A stretch of 16,263 bases of DNA, from assembly GCA_026770615.1 (NCBI GenBank), contig MU631673.1, positions 75,082 through 91,344 of the forward strand. The letters run 5' to 3'. How positions within the stretch are numbered: the first letter of the stretch is position 1; every line of letters starts with the position of its first letter. This DNA is from Pavlovales sp. CCMP2436 (lineage: Eukaryota > Haptophyta > Pavlovophyceae > Pavlovales). The notes beneath the pieces are model-generated. The model had not been told where the DNA came from, made no database searches, and saw only the letters and a program-made list of their open reading frames with translations. Positions 7,670-14,793 of this stretch are shown in pieces. Both the position numbers and the translations under genes were made by a program.

Positions 7670-8239
7670 ATGCGCCTCCTCCACAGCGCACTACGTGCGC
7701 CGAGCCTGCCGTCCGCGCTCGGCCAGGCGCGAACGAGCCTCAGCTACGTGCACGAGGGGCTGACCAGCGTCCTCCTCGCGGCCGGCGCGCCTGGCGAGGC
7801 GAGCACGTACTCCTCGCCCGATGTATACGTGTACGTCTATGTCTCGCTGGTGGTCGCGCTGTTCAGCGGCATTGGCTGGCTATTCTACCGGGACAACCAG
7901 ACAGGGCAGCGCAAGCGGGAAGCGATCGCATCGCGCACCACGATGGCCGAGACGCTGCGCACCCAGGGCAGGGAGCGCGAGGCGAAAATGCTGGACACAG
8001 AGCGTGAGCAACTCGAGGACCAGATCGAGGACGCAAAGTTTAAGCCCGCGTGGGAGCAGGACAAGTCGGCCAAGTTGAGCCGGCAGGACAAGCTGGATCT
8101 GGCAGCGGCGATGCAGGTGAACAACAGCAAGAACCGCATCGAGCGGCGCGAGGAGGCCAAGGCCAAGGTTCGGCAGGAGAAGGCCGAGGCGAAGGTCGCG
8201 GCCAAGCCGAAAAAACCCGACCCGCCCCCCGCAGCCTGA
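7670..8239 (+). CDS. Single-pass membrane protein with charged helical tail
   Basis: From the ATG at 7670 the frame encodes 189 residues ending at TGA 8237-8239. The frame stays open upstream, but only a TTG at 7559 precedes, so this ATG is the natural eukaryotic start. Residues 1-50 are moderately hydrophobic and Ser/Ala/Leu-rich with Arg and no acidic residue before Glu29, compatible with an organelle-targeting or signal sequence. Residues 52-73 (VYVYVYVSLVVALFSGIGWL) form one membrane span, followed by basic RDNQTGQRKRE, a positive-inside cue. Residues 78-180 are very charged and helix-prone, likely coiled coil (ETLRTQGREREAKMLDTERE, then a Lys/Glu/Ala-rich stretch). The tail ends KPKKPDPPPAA. 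No enzymatic motif or known family is recognised. A scaffold or anchoring role is possible but is inference. It is the only uninterrupted, well-composed gene in the window. Confidence 0.75.
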   Translation: MRLLHSALRAPSLPSALGQARTSLSYVHEGLTSVLLAAGAPGEASTYSSPDVYVYVYVSLVVALFSGIGWLFYRDNQTGQRKREAIASRTTMAETLRTQGREREAKMLDTEREQLEDQIEDAKFKPAWEQDKSAKLSRQDKLDLAAAMQVNNSKNRIERREEAKAKVRQEKAEAKVAAKPKKPDPPPAA

Positions 8240-8517
8240 GTTTACTCCTAGGTGCATCAGTAGCCGTGCGGGACACGGGACAAGGCCTTTTCGTTGTTTC
8301 GTTAGGGCTGGAGTAATCGTAGGCGGTCATGACACTCGGTTGGGCTGATGTGTTGTGTACATGTGCCTGTGCGTGCTGTGCGTGTCTAGCTAGGTTTGGA
8401 AGCCCTTTAGAACAGATACTATTCGAACTAAAGTTAGTTCGTTAGTTACAATAGTACGATTTGAAAACAGATTTCTGACCTCTTTGCGCCAAGCAATCCG
8501 CGCGGCAATTGATACTG
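8240..8517. other. 3' flank of the membrane-protein gene
   Basis: A non-coding stretch between the TGA and the first inverted-repeat element, with no canonical AATAAA seen. It carries GTTAGTTCGTTAGTTAC at about 8433-8450, one of several (GTTA)n/(TAAC)n words in the window. An unassigned 3' UTR is likely included. Confidence 0.45.
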
Positions 8518-8680
8518 GGTCGAAATCTGAATTAGTGGCGCGATTCCGCACTGGGGAGGGGAAAAAGTGATGGCCGGGACGAAAAAGTAGACATTGGTCA
8601 GCCCTGCGCGCTAAGTGTCGATAGCTGATGTCAAATAGAGCCCTCCTCGACGGTCGGAGCCCGCCTCGTGTGCGGTCTCT

Positions 8681-9544
8681 CGAAGGTGCTATGTGGAAGT
8701 CTTATATCTGATTGACCGGTCATGACCGAAGGTTCGTCGGTTCTGACCGAACATCCGTCAGATCTATATAATTTTGACCGATACATATTGACCGATGGCT
8801 TTTAGATGAGGACCACGAGCCCGTCGAACTACTCCCTCGGTCAGACTCGAGGCTGATCTGCTTGGTCAGCAAGGCCGAGAAATCCTCTCTGAGCTTGGTG
8901 CTGTTGATCAGCTTGAAGAGTGCATCGCCGTGACCGTTGGTCTCGCCAGCACGCTCGTGTTCCCGGACGCGGTCGAGGCGGATGCTGCTGCAGCCGGTGA
9001 TGAAGTTCAGCAGCGGGTGCGTTGTGTTGAAGCGGATGCATGCGTCGCAGTGCATGCAGTTCGTGGCCCGGTCGTAGCGGAGCCACAGCTTGCGATCGGC
9101 TTTGATCTCCTCCTCCGACGAGATCCACTTCTTGCCGAACACGCGCTTGTCCTCAAGCTTGCCCCGCACGCCATGCTTAGGCCTCTTAGCAGACGGCGCG
9201 AGCTTCTCGCTGCGCGGCAGCGCAGTCACGGACGCGGCCACCTTCAACTCGCCAGCCGCGTTGAACGCCAGTGTCAGCTTCAGCGCCACAAGTCGACGAT
9301 CATCGAGTCGGACGCCGAAGCGCCTGCCGCGGCAGGCGTATGCGCACGCCCGAGCCACCCGGAGAGCGAACCCTGCCTCGACTTCGAGGCTGACATCGTG
9401 CCAAAGTAACTAACTGACGTTTTATTATTTATTATTCGAATAAAATTTTGACCGATTGTGACCGAAGTTCCGTCAGATCTGACTTATTTTGACCGATGGT
9501 ATGACCGAAGATTTTTGGAGGAAGACTTCCACACAGCGAAGGTG
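8681..9544. mobile_element. Non-autonomous hAT-type transposon hAT-1 with its target duplication
   Basis: The element spans 8689-9536 (848 bp). Terminal inverted repeats of about 15 bp read CTATGTGGAAGTCTT on the left and AAGACTTCCACACAG on the right, with one mismatch. The exact 8-bp target duplication CGAAGGTG lies at 8681-8688 and 9537-9544. The sister repeat at 11154-12404 lacks the insertion and shows one diverged version of the site, confirming the ends. Subterminal TGACCGA words cluster on both sides (8713-8795 and about 9449-9510), in the same orientation. The interior encodes a zinc-finger fragment on the minus strand. An 8-bp duplication plus that finger points to hAT, although the terminus is not the usual CAGGG. 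Confidence 0.9.
8720..9396 (-). pseudogene. hAT-1 internal ORF with TTF/hAT-type zinc-finger motif
   Basis: An ATG at 9396 starts MSASKSRQGSLSGWLGRAH, which stops after 38 codons. The main open frame (up to 9358, where its first codon is GTG) continues as VALKLTLAFNAAGELKV, a basic stretch, VFGKKWISSEEEIKADRK, then LWLRYDRATNCMHCDAC, LLNFITGCSSIRLDRVREH and a second His in NGHGDAL. Numbering from 9358, W92, C104, C107, F119, G122, R127, H134 and H143 follow the W…CxxC…FxxG…R…H…H order of the TTF-type finger of hAT-like transposases and related host proteins. The His spacing is longer than usual. The two frames need a frameshift or intron to join. No RNase H-like catalytic domain follows, and the C-terminal 30 or so residues are translated subterminal repeats. 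It is a remnant N-terminus, not a working transposase. Confidence 0.6.
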
Positions 9545-9632
9545 CCTCTTCTAGGGTCGACAACATACTTAATGTAACTAACATTTCCAATTCTCAGCGT
9601 TCGGAAGCGAAAAGAAAGTCAGGGTTCCCGTA

Positions 9633-9717
9633 GTGGTACCGCGGAATTAGTTGCATCTGGATTCGTGAATGGGGCGGTGCCCCATTCACGAATCTGCAAC
9701 TAACTCCGCGGTACCAC
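9633..9717. repeat. Near-perfect long hairpin
   Basis: Arms GTGGTACCGCGGAATTAGTT… (9633-9675) and its complement (9679-9717) are separated by only 3 nt (GGT). They differ by one base and a 4-nt indel. The sister element keeps only the left-arm-like sequence (ATTCGTGAATGGGGCG at about 12281-12297), so the right arm is an inverted duplication specific to this copy, or was lost there. Confidence 0.92.
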
Positions 9718-9803
9718 CTCCGGTTCCTGAGTTGCTCCGGAGGATTTTCACGGGACTTTTTTCGAATTTCCCCCCGGACTGGCCACTAATTCGGATTTGA
9801 CCC

Positions 9804-10500
9804 TTAATTAACTAGTATCAATATCATCTGACATCACTTTTAGCTCTACCAGTTCCCCACTTCGGCGTAGCATTTAGGAGTCTGCGTCGGAGCGCTAAGT
9901 TTGGCAGCTTGACTTGAACTCAGTGACGCCTCCAGCCATGTGGAATCCTCTTACATTATTATAAATGGAGAAACTTAGAGATCTAGTTAATTAAGGGTAT
10001 TATTTCTATATGTGACAGGCGCTTCCAGGCCCGAGCCCCCTCCCCCCCCCCCCCCCCCCCTACCCCCACCAATCCTATACTTTCGTCCCGCCGCCCAGCC
10101 CCCCCCCCTCGTACTTCGTATATCGTATGAAAACATGAACATTTTCATTCAGGCTTGAAGCCTATTTCTAAGAAACACTGGCGGGCAGCTGTGATAGCTA
10201 TGTAGTCGGGTGCAGTGTATCACTATGACTGACAGAGTGCCGGGTGAGCCGCTTCTTGTAATAGTTACTTTATCTACTTTAATCTATATCTATATGTATA
10301 TATCCCCTGTTGTAATTATATGTATTATGTTACTTGGAGGGATTTTAAGCTGGCGTCGATGGCTGAACGCATTTTTTATCCCTATTCTAAATACAAACTA
10401 AATGCAAATTCGTTTAAAATATTCTTTGTGAATAACGGATATTGATCAGGAATGGCCAATGGAATGGTACCTAGTAGTGCTTTGAGGGCTACACCAAGGA
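9804..10500. other. Intergenic with poly-C tracts, no gene seen
   Basis: It contains a C5-T-C19-T-A-C5 tract at 10036-10067 and a run of ten C at 10099-10108, AT-rich sequence near 10260-10330, and a LINE-tail-like word at 10338-10356. The small ORF at 10210-10401 has a hydrophobic stretch but arises from AT-rich DNA and is not called. Confidence 0.6.
10338..10356. repeat. Diverged copy of the GGGATTCAAGCTGGCGTC word
   Basis: GGGATTTTAAGCTGGCGTC resembles the 23-mers at 12932-12954 and 15763-15785. The preceding TATTATGTTAC also resembles ATTATGTT before the 12932 copy. Confidence 0.5.
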
Positions 10501-10504
10501 CGTG

Positions 10505-11070
10505 TACTCCCCCGTTCCATCATGATGTTCCCTCGGTTTACCCACTAAGTATGGGGGCCTACCAGACGTCGCCGCCGGCTGAAAAGTAAGGGCCTCTCCC
10601 GGTCCCCCGGGGGGCCGGGGAGCCGTCACGCGCCTCATAGACGAGCCGTGTGCCCTTCTCCTCCGAAGACCCGGCTGATTGCACCCTGTTCCAGCAGGCG
10701 AACGAGGGTGCGAGGGCCGCACCTTCTTGCCTCAAAGGCGACATGCCGCGCTCGGGGAGCACCCCCGGCAAGCACTAGGCCCCTCTACACACCAGTGGTA
10801 CTAAGTCCGGGCGTGGCGCGGCTGGGATCCGAGTCCCCGCGGCGTAGACGGCCGGGTGCTCAAAAGTTATAAAAATGCCATTTTTAGTATGTATTTGATT
10901 AATTAATTTATTTGCGCTTATTTTTATTCTTAGTGAGCAATATTGAGCTACCTAAATGCGCCTCGGGGGGTTGACGACTGGGCCCTCACTTTTCAGCCGG
11001 CGGCGATGTCGGGAAGGCCCCCATACGTAGCGGGTAAACCGAGGTTACAACACTATGGAACGGAGGAGTA
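10505..11070. mobile_element. Stowaway/mariner-like MITE
   Basis: The element spans 10507-11068 (562 bp) with terminal inverted repeats of about 88 bp: CTCCCCCGTTCCAT… (10507-10594) and the reverse complement ending …ATGGAACGGAGGAG (10980-11068). TA dinucleotides at 10505-10506 and 11069-11070 form the target duplication. The termini closely resemble the plant Stowaway consensus (CTCCCTCCGTTCC, from memory). The interior is shared with the degenerate copy at 2767-3214 and has an open frame on the minus strand (…MSPLRQEGAALAPSFACW…) conserved between copies. There is no transposase. Confidence 0.9.
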
Positions 11071-11088
11071 CATATCTAGAAGTACGTT

Positions 11089-11142
11089 CGTCCCCTGACA
11101 GGTCTCCGGACAGGACCCAAGCGTTCAGACTCACTCGAATCA
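11089..11142. repeat. 55-bp dispersed repeat, copy 2
   Basis: Partner of 4517-4572 (CGTCCCCTGACAGGTCTCC … CCCAAGCGTT … ATCAAG). It fills most of the gap between the MITE and the second inverted-repeat element. Confidence 0.75.
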
Positions 11143-11622
11143 AGCATTCGGGTCGAAATCCGAACTAGTAGCGCCGGAGTGATTCCGCACTGGGCCGAGG
11201 GGGAAAGGCTGTGGGTGGGATGAAGAAGTAGACATTCCTCGCCCCTGTGCGCTAAGTGTCGATAGCTGTTGTCAAATAGAGCCCTCGTCGACAGTTGTGG
11301 CTCACCTCGTGTGCATCTCGTGTGCCTATGAGGTCGACGACGTGCTGAATGTAACTAACATGTTTGATTCGCAGTGCTCGGAAGCAATAAGAAAGTCATG
11401 GTTTCTGAAAGGGCACAGGGATAAGGTCAGGGTTTTACACATTTAGCTTCCGGGAAGAGGAATTCCGGATTCCCATCCGGGAATTCACGGAAGCCATTTT
11501 TGCTCGTTCCTCTTCCCGACTTCCCGGAAATTCCTTCCCGGAATTACTTCCGGAAATTCCTAAGATTATTTTTTAAAAATCCTGCTCGCACGGTGCGCCC
11601 TGGGACTGGCGCTGTCGCGATA

Positions 11623-12025
11623 ATGTCGGAGGGAGCAGACGGCGCGAAGCCGACCTACTTTGTGATGCAGTCCTGTGGAACGATGCCGATGGATAAGGAC
11701 GGAGTGGCAACCCAAATATTGCCTGGGGAGGGCGAAGAGCAGGGCGAAGCAGTCACGCCCGAGGAGGCAGCGCCGCCCTCGGTAGCTCTCAACATCTTCA
11801 CCAAGCCGGTCCCTGAGCCCGCCATCTTCACCAGGCGCGGGCTCGAGCGCGGCATTGCAGCAACCCGAGTCCTTTGCCGCGACAACACTGCAGCTCAAGC
11901 CCGCCACCACCGCCCTTGCCCCCGCCGAGCCCGCCACCGAGCCCGCCACCAAGCCCGCCACCGAGCCCGCCACCGAGCTCGCCGCCAAACCCACCGCCGA
12001 GCTGGACGCCGAGGGTTCGCTGTAA
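11623..12025 (+). pseudogene. hAT-2 cargo gene fragment with PATE repeats
   Basis: ATG at 11623 (GCGATAATGTCGG) begins MSEGADGAKPTYFVMQSCG, TMPMDKDGVATQILPGEG, then an acidic stretch and VALNIFTKPVPEPAIFT. Near 11830 the plausible coding frame moves by one base to GAGSSAALQQPESFAATTLQ and a repetitive AEPATEPATKPATEPATEL tail, ending at TAA 12023-12025. The three translations at the tail differ sharply. Only the PATE frame looks natural, and it keeps its frame to a clean stop. The single shift could be a mutation, sequencing error or splice. Composition (acidic N-terminus, P/A/T/E-rich tail) suggests a low-complexity surface, linker or regulatory protein; no family is recognised. It is transposon cargo, so probably not a functional gene here. 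Confidence 0.5.
11927..12010 (+). repeat. 12-bp coding minisatellite (GAGCCCGCCACC)
   Basis: Seven in-register 12-mers, four of them GAGCCCGCCACC or AAGCCCGCCACC and the later ones more diverged, encode EPAT/KPAT repeats in the reading frame of the cargo gene. Confidence 0.85.
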
Positions 12026-12404
12026 CGCTGGCCATCCTCTCCGCGCCCCTGCCAAGCCAGTTGACCGGTGCGTTTCTCCGAGACTTACAAATTCCGGAAA
12101 TAACTGCCGGAATTCCGGAAATAACTGCCGTGAATTCATGAAAGGAATTTCCGGAATTACACTTTCCGCACTTCCTGGAATTCCCGGGAGAATTCCCGGG
12201 AATTCCTCATTCCCGGGAATTCTGGGAAAAGATATTTACGTTCCGGGAAGATGTAAAACCCTGGATAAGGTAGTTGCGCATATTCGTGAATGGGGCGATC
12301 GACGCCCAACAAAGTGAAAGCGTTGCTCCGTCGTATTTTCATCGAACTATTTATTTGCAATTTCCTCATGGACTGGCCATTAATTCGTATTTCGACCCCC
12401 ATGC

Positions 12405-12765
12405 ATGCTGAAACTTCACGGTCCCATCCCGGAATCCTATTGCATCCGATCCTGGCCGTAAAAATGATGTGACCGCACGGTCGCCGTTGGCGTCTTGTGT
12501 TCGTGCTCCGGAGCTGATCCTTGGAATGCAGTGTCGCAAGACGCCAATAAAAAGCCTTGACCCTTCGGCGGGTCCGCATCCATAGTTTCTTTACATATCC
12601 CACTGCCGGCTCTTAGAAAGGCGTAACGTAAGAAGAATATTCGTGGGGGCCCGGGTACCTGGCCATAAGTTTTTCGTAGGGCCCCGAGCGAGAGTTAACA
12701 GTGCGGTGCGCGCGTACGTCGTTTGATTATTTTTAATAATAAACCAAGTATGTAGTTGCGCGCGT
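12405..12765. other. Intergenic, no gene seen
   Basis: Mixed-composition DNA. The 148-codon minus frame at 12157-12603 overlaps transposon ends and has no recognisable domain, so it is not called. Confidence 0.5.
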
Positions 12766-12766
12766 T

Positions 12767-12825
12767 TTACGCGCGCGCGTGCGCGCGCAGATTACGGCAG
12801 TCGGCCTGTGCTTAACGCGCGCGTT
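12767..12825. repeat. Alternating CG/TG tract (Z-DNA-prone)
   Basis: ACGCGCGCGCGTGCGCGCGC lies at about 12769-12788, flanked by GTTGCGCGCGTTTT before it and TTAACGCGCGCGTTTG after it. Purine-pyrimidine alternation of this length favours Z-DNA and is prone to slippage. Confidence 0.75.
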
Positions 12826-12913
12826 TGCAGGCAGAATAGATGCGCACGGCCCTAGTCAACACTCCCTCAAATTTTGAGCCAATGGAGCTGTTGGCCAGGA
12901 GTTTCAGTTATTG

Positions 12914-12970
12914 CGAATCATTATGTTGTCTGATAGGGATTCAAGCTGGCGTCTTCAGACGAATCATTAT
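12914..12970 (-). repeat. LINE 3'-end signature with flanking 13-mers
   Basis: The 23-mer GATAGGGATTCAAGCTGGCG(TCT) at 12932-12954 recurs exactly at 15763-15785. It is enclosed by a GTCTGA…TCAGAC inverted pair and by two direct copies of CGAATCATTATGTT (12914-12927 and 12958-12971). It lies about 120-155 bp beyond the stop codon of the LINE pseudogene, on the side where its 3' end should be. It may be the LINE tail plus a target duplication. Confidence 0.5.
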
Positions 12971-13087
12971 GTTATATTACCCCCATATGGTATGATGCCC
13001 CTTCTACCGTCTGGGGCGCAGTCTTTGCGTCCAGAAGGCTCCAGGTGTCAGCGTCTGAGCGTCACACTGTTGAGCTTTAGCGTCACC

Positions 13088-13990
13088 TTACGGTGGTACC
13101 AAAGTGCCGACAGAGCTCCGAGCAGGCGATTTCGTTCGGGTTTTTTTGAAGATGGGTTTCACGTCCGATAGTCTCATCAGTTTGCGCCAGGACGCCTTGT
13201 GTTGTGCGGCCTTGCCCCAGCTCGTCAAGACGCCAACGCCGACTGCTTGCCCGTCAAGGTTGAAGCCGACGTTGTTGAGCTCGCGAGTTAGGTCGTGTCC
13301 GTAGGAGATCAGCGGTCGCCCGTTGCGTCGCGGTGCGTTGACCCACGATGTCATGAACATGCGAGGAAGTCTCAACATGCTCATGCGCATCACATGTCCC
13401 GTCCAGCGTAATTTCCGATTGGAAGTATACTGGTCGATGTCTGTGACGTCGAGGGCGACGTACTGCGGCGCGAGGGCAGCGTACTTGAAAATGTAGTCGA
13501 AGGAGGAAGCGCTCAGCGGCTTTTTCCTTGCCATCGCTCGTACGCAGCGGTTGTGGAACGCTCAGCCTTTGCCGCAGCTTTGAGGCCAGGACCAAGGATT
13601 TGCAGCCGTAAAGCAGGACGCCGAGCACGAGGCAACGGTAGAGCTCGCGCTTGGAGGCGAATGGGAGCGACGTGGAGCCGTGGTTTTGACTGAAGACGTA
13701 CCTCTGCAGACAGCCAAGGGCTGCGGCTGCAGATCGGATTCTGTGCTCGATCTCATCGTCATCTATTAGGGATAACGAAAAGTTGAGCCGAGGTACCGAA
13801 ACGCCAGTCGGTAAACGTGACGATGCCGAGCGCGTCGTCGATATTGAGAAAGAGAGTGTCGATAGTTGTTAAAGAGTAGCCGCCGGCGGGTAGAACATCG
13901 CCTCAGTCTTGGACTTTTTGGCGACGGTGCCATCGGTAGTGTTCATTGTGCCGCAGTGCATCACGAGGCGAAGCGTTTTTGAGGCCTATG
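13088..13990 (-). pseudogene. 3' end of a LINE reverse transcriptase, frameshifted
   Basis: Reading down the minus strand: LRLVMHCGTMN and KKSKTEAMFYPP (13985-13885), LNIDDALGIVTFTD (about 13845-13805), LIDDDEIEHRIRSAAAALG, SLPFASKRELYRCLVLGVLL and YGCKSLVLASKLRQRLS (13775-13565), then NRCVRAMARKKPLSASSFDY, RKLRWTGHVMRMSMLRLPR and APRRNGRPLISYGHDLTREL to a stop at 13088. These are the late palm/thumb region and C-terminal tail of non-LTR retrotransposon polymerases: SKTEAM, LLYGC-S-LA, L-NRC-R-M, and the R-LRW-GHV-RM…PR-GRP tail. At least three frameshifts (near 13870, 13790 and 13560) break it, and one stop (TAA) lies in the first segment. The catalytic YADD region and endonuclease are absent, so the copy is 5'-truncated, as LINEs often are. 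Confidence 0.9.
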
Positions 13991-14222
13991 CCATTTTTAA
14001 AATTTTCAAACTTGGAAGAGTTATAATCCTAAAAAGTACATAGTAACTTTGAAATTATAGAAACTTTAAAATTGTATGTTCGAGCTTTTTCTAGTGTGCG
14101 CGCGTATATGCGGTGGGTGCCGGGCGCACGGAAAATTAGCGAGCGCGGGGGTGTGCGAATGAAATGCATAAAAAAAAATGCAGGCCTTTTAGCTAGAGGC
14201 ATCCGGCGGCGCCTCTGACGGC
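13991..14222. other. AT-rich stretch beyond the LINE, no gene
   Basis: An AT-rich interval (about 13990-14085) is followed by GC-rich sequence. It lies at the 5' truncation point of the LINE copy and has no coding signal. Confidence 0.5.
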
Positions 14223-14254
14223 GGGGCCCTCCCGGGGGGCCCTCCAGGGGCCCT
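14223..14254. repeat. Three GGGGCCCT words
   Basis: GGGGCCCT occurs at 14223-14230, 14236-14243 and 14247-14254, each containing the GGGCCC palindrome. Stable foldback structure is likely. Confidence 0.75.
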
Positions 14255-14612
14255 GAGAGATTTTATTAGAGCCGGATTCTCAGGGCTGCATCAGGATGAG
14301 TTGGGCACATCTGAGGTTACCCAGGCTGCCCCACACGCTCAGAATATGCGGCGAGCTACCAGCGTCCCAATGCGGCATGCGACACACGCTACTGGCAGTT
14401 GCACTCACATCCCCGAATTCGGCCCCCATTTTTATTTTATTTTTAATCGGTGATTTCAAAAGATCATATCTTGATTTTTTTTTCGGTGATTTCAATAGAA
14501 GGTCGCATCATCGATTTGATTGAATCCTGCATATCCGCATGCTGTCCTGCCCAAGGCGATATACGATGACCCTGGGTGTCGTCGGCTACAGCGTGCTAAC
14601 CCCATCCTAATT

Positions 14613-14642
14613 AATAGGATAATTAATATTAATTGTCCTATT
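14613..14642. repeat. 30-bp AT-rich palindrome
   Basis: AATAGGATAATTAAT joined to ATTAATTGTCCTATT is a 30-bp palindrome with a single mismatched pair and no loop. It could extrude as a cruciform; no transposon ends are visible around it. Confidence 0.8.
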
Positions 14643-14793
14643 TAATATGCTCAAGAGTGCCAGACCATTAATCCGATTTTTGTGCGATGAGGTCAGGGAT
14701 CATAACGGACCCACGGGAGGCCACAGCATCGATTGGAGTGCATAATCCTGGCTATCACAATGTATAAAACGTCGTGACACGTGTTTCCCCCAG

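Larger units (their letters stand above)
8518..9803. mobile_element. Inverted-repeat element copy 1, split by hAT-1
   Basis: Without the hAT insertion the element is about 430 bp. Its ends are imperfect inverted repeats: GGGTCGAAATCTGAATTAGT… at about 8518 and the reverse complement of GGGTCAAATCCGAATTAGTG at about 9783-9803. It is homologous to 11154-12404 throughout: GATTCCGCACTGGG, AAGTAGACATT, CGCTAAGTGTCGATAGCTG, GTCAAATAGAGCCCTC, TAATGTAACTAACAT, CGGAAGC-AA-AGAAAGTCA, ATTCGTGAATGGGGCG and GGACTGGCCA(C/T)TAATTCG. An inverted ATTGATACT/AGTATCAAT pair lies just outside the ends. Target duplications are not clear, so its superfamily is undetermined. Confidence 0.85.
11420..12271. mobile_element. 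Non-autonomous hAT-type transposon hAT-2 with its target duplication
   Basis: The element spans 11428-12263 (836 bp). Exact 12-bp terminal inverted repeats (CAGGGTTTTACA at 11428-11439; TGTAAAACCCTG at 12252-12263) are flanked by an exact 8-bp target duplication GATAAGGT (11420-11427 and 12264-12271). The CAGGG start and 8-bp duplication are diagnostic for hAT. Many TTCCGGGAA/GGAATTCC palindromic words fill both subterminal regions (11448-11565 and 12088-12248). The interior holds a plus-strand coding fragment and no transposase. The sister element copy at 9620-9660 gives an uninterrupted version of the site. Confidence 0.94.
11154..12404. mobile_element. Inverted-repeat element copy 2, split by hAT-2
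   Basis: Sister of 8518-9803. Without the hAT insertion it is about 407 bp. Ends read GGGTCGAAATCCGAACTAGT and the reverse complement of GGGTCGAAATACGAATTAAT. The insertion site here differs from that in copy 1: about 270 bp from the left end versus about 170 bp. The TAACTAACATGTTTGATTCGCAG stretch, conserved with copy 1, looks like an intron branch point and 3' splice site, so the parent element may have carried a spliced gene. Confidence 0.85.

Noticed and set aside
7880..8257. Minus-strand Leu-rich open frames opposite the membrane protein
   Set aside because: They are shadows of the plus-strand Glu/Lys/Gln-rich coding sequence.
10036..10108. Poly-C tracts as regulatory or i-motif elements
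   Set aside because: Homopolymer runs of this kind are common slippage products and prone to sequencing error; no context supports a function.
11566..11994. Minus-strand frames with Gly-rich repeats in hAT-2
   Set aside because: The Gly/Ala/Val repeats are the complement of the 12-bp PATE-encoding minisatellite; the plus-strand frame has a good ATG and a clean stop.
12932..12954. tRNA-derived (B-box-like) SINE reading of GCTTGAATCCCTATCA
   Set aside because: The T-loop-like match is imperfect (TTGAATC, not TTCRANY), and no A box or cloverleaf could be formed nearby.
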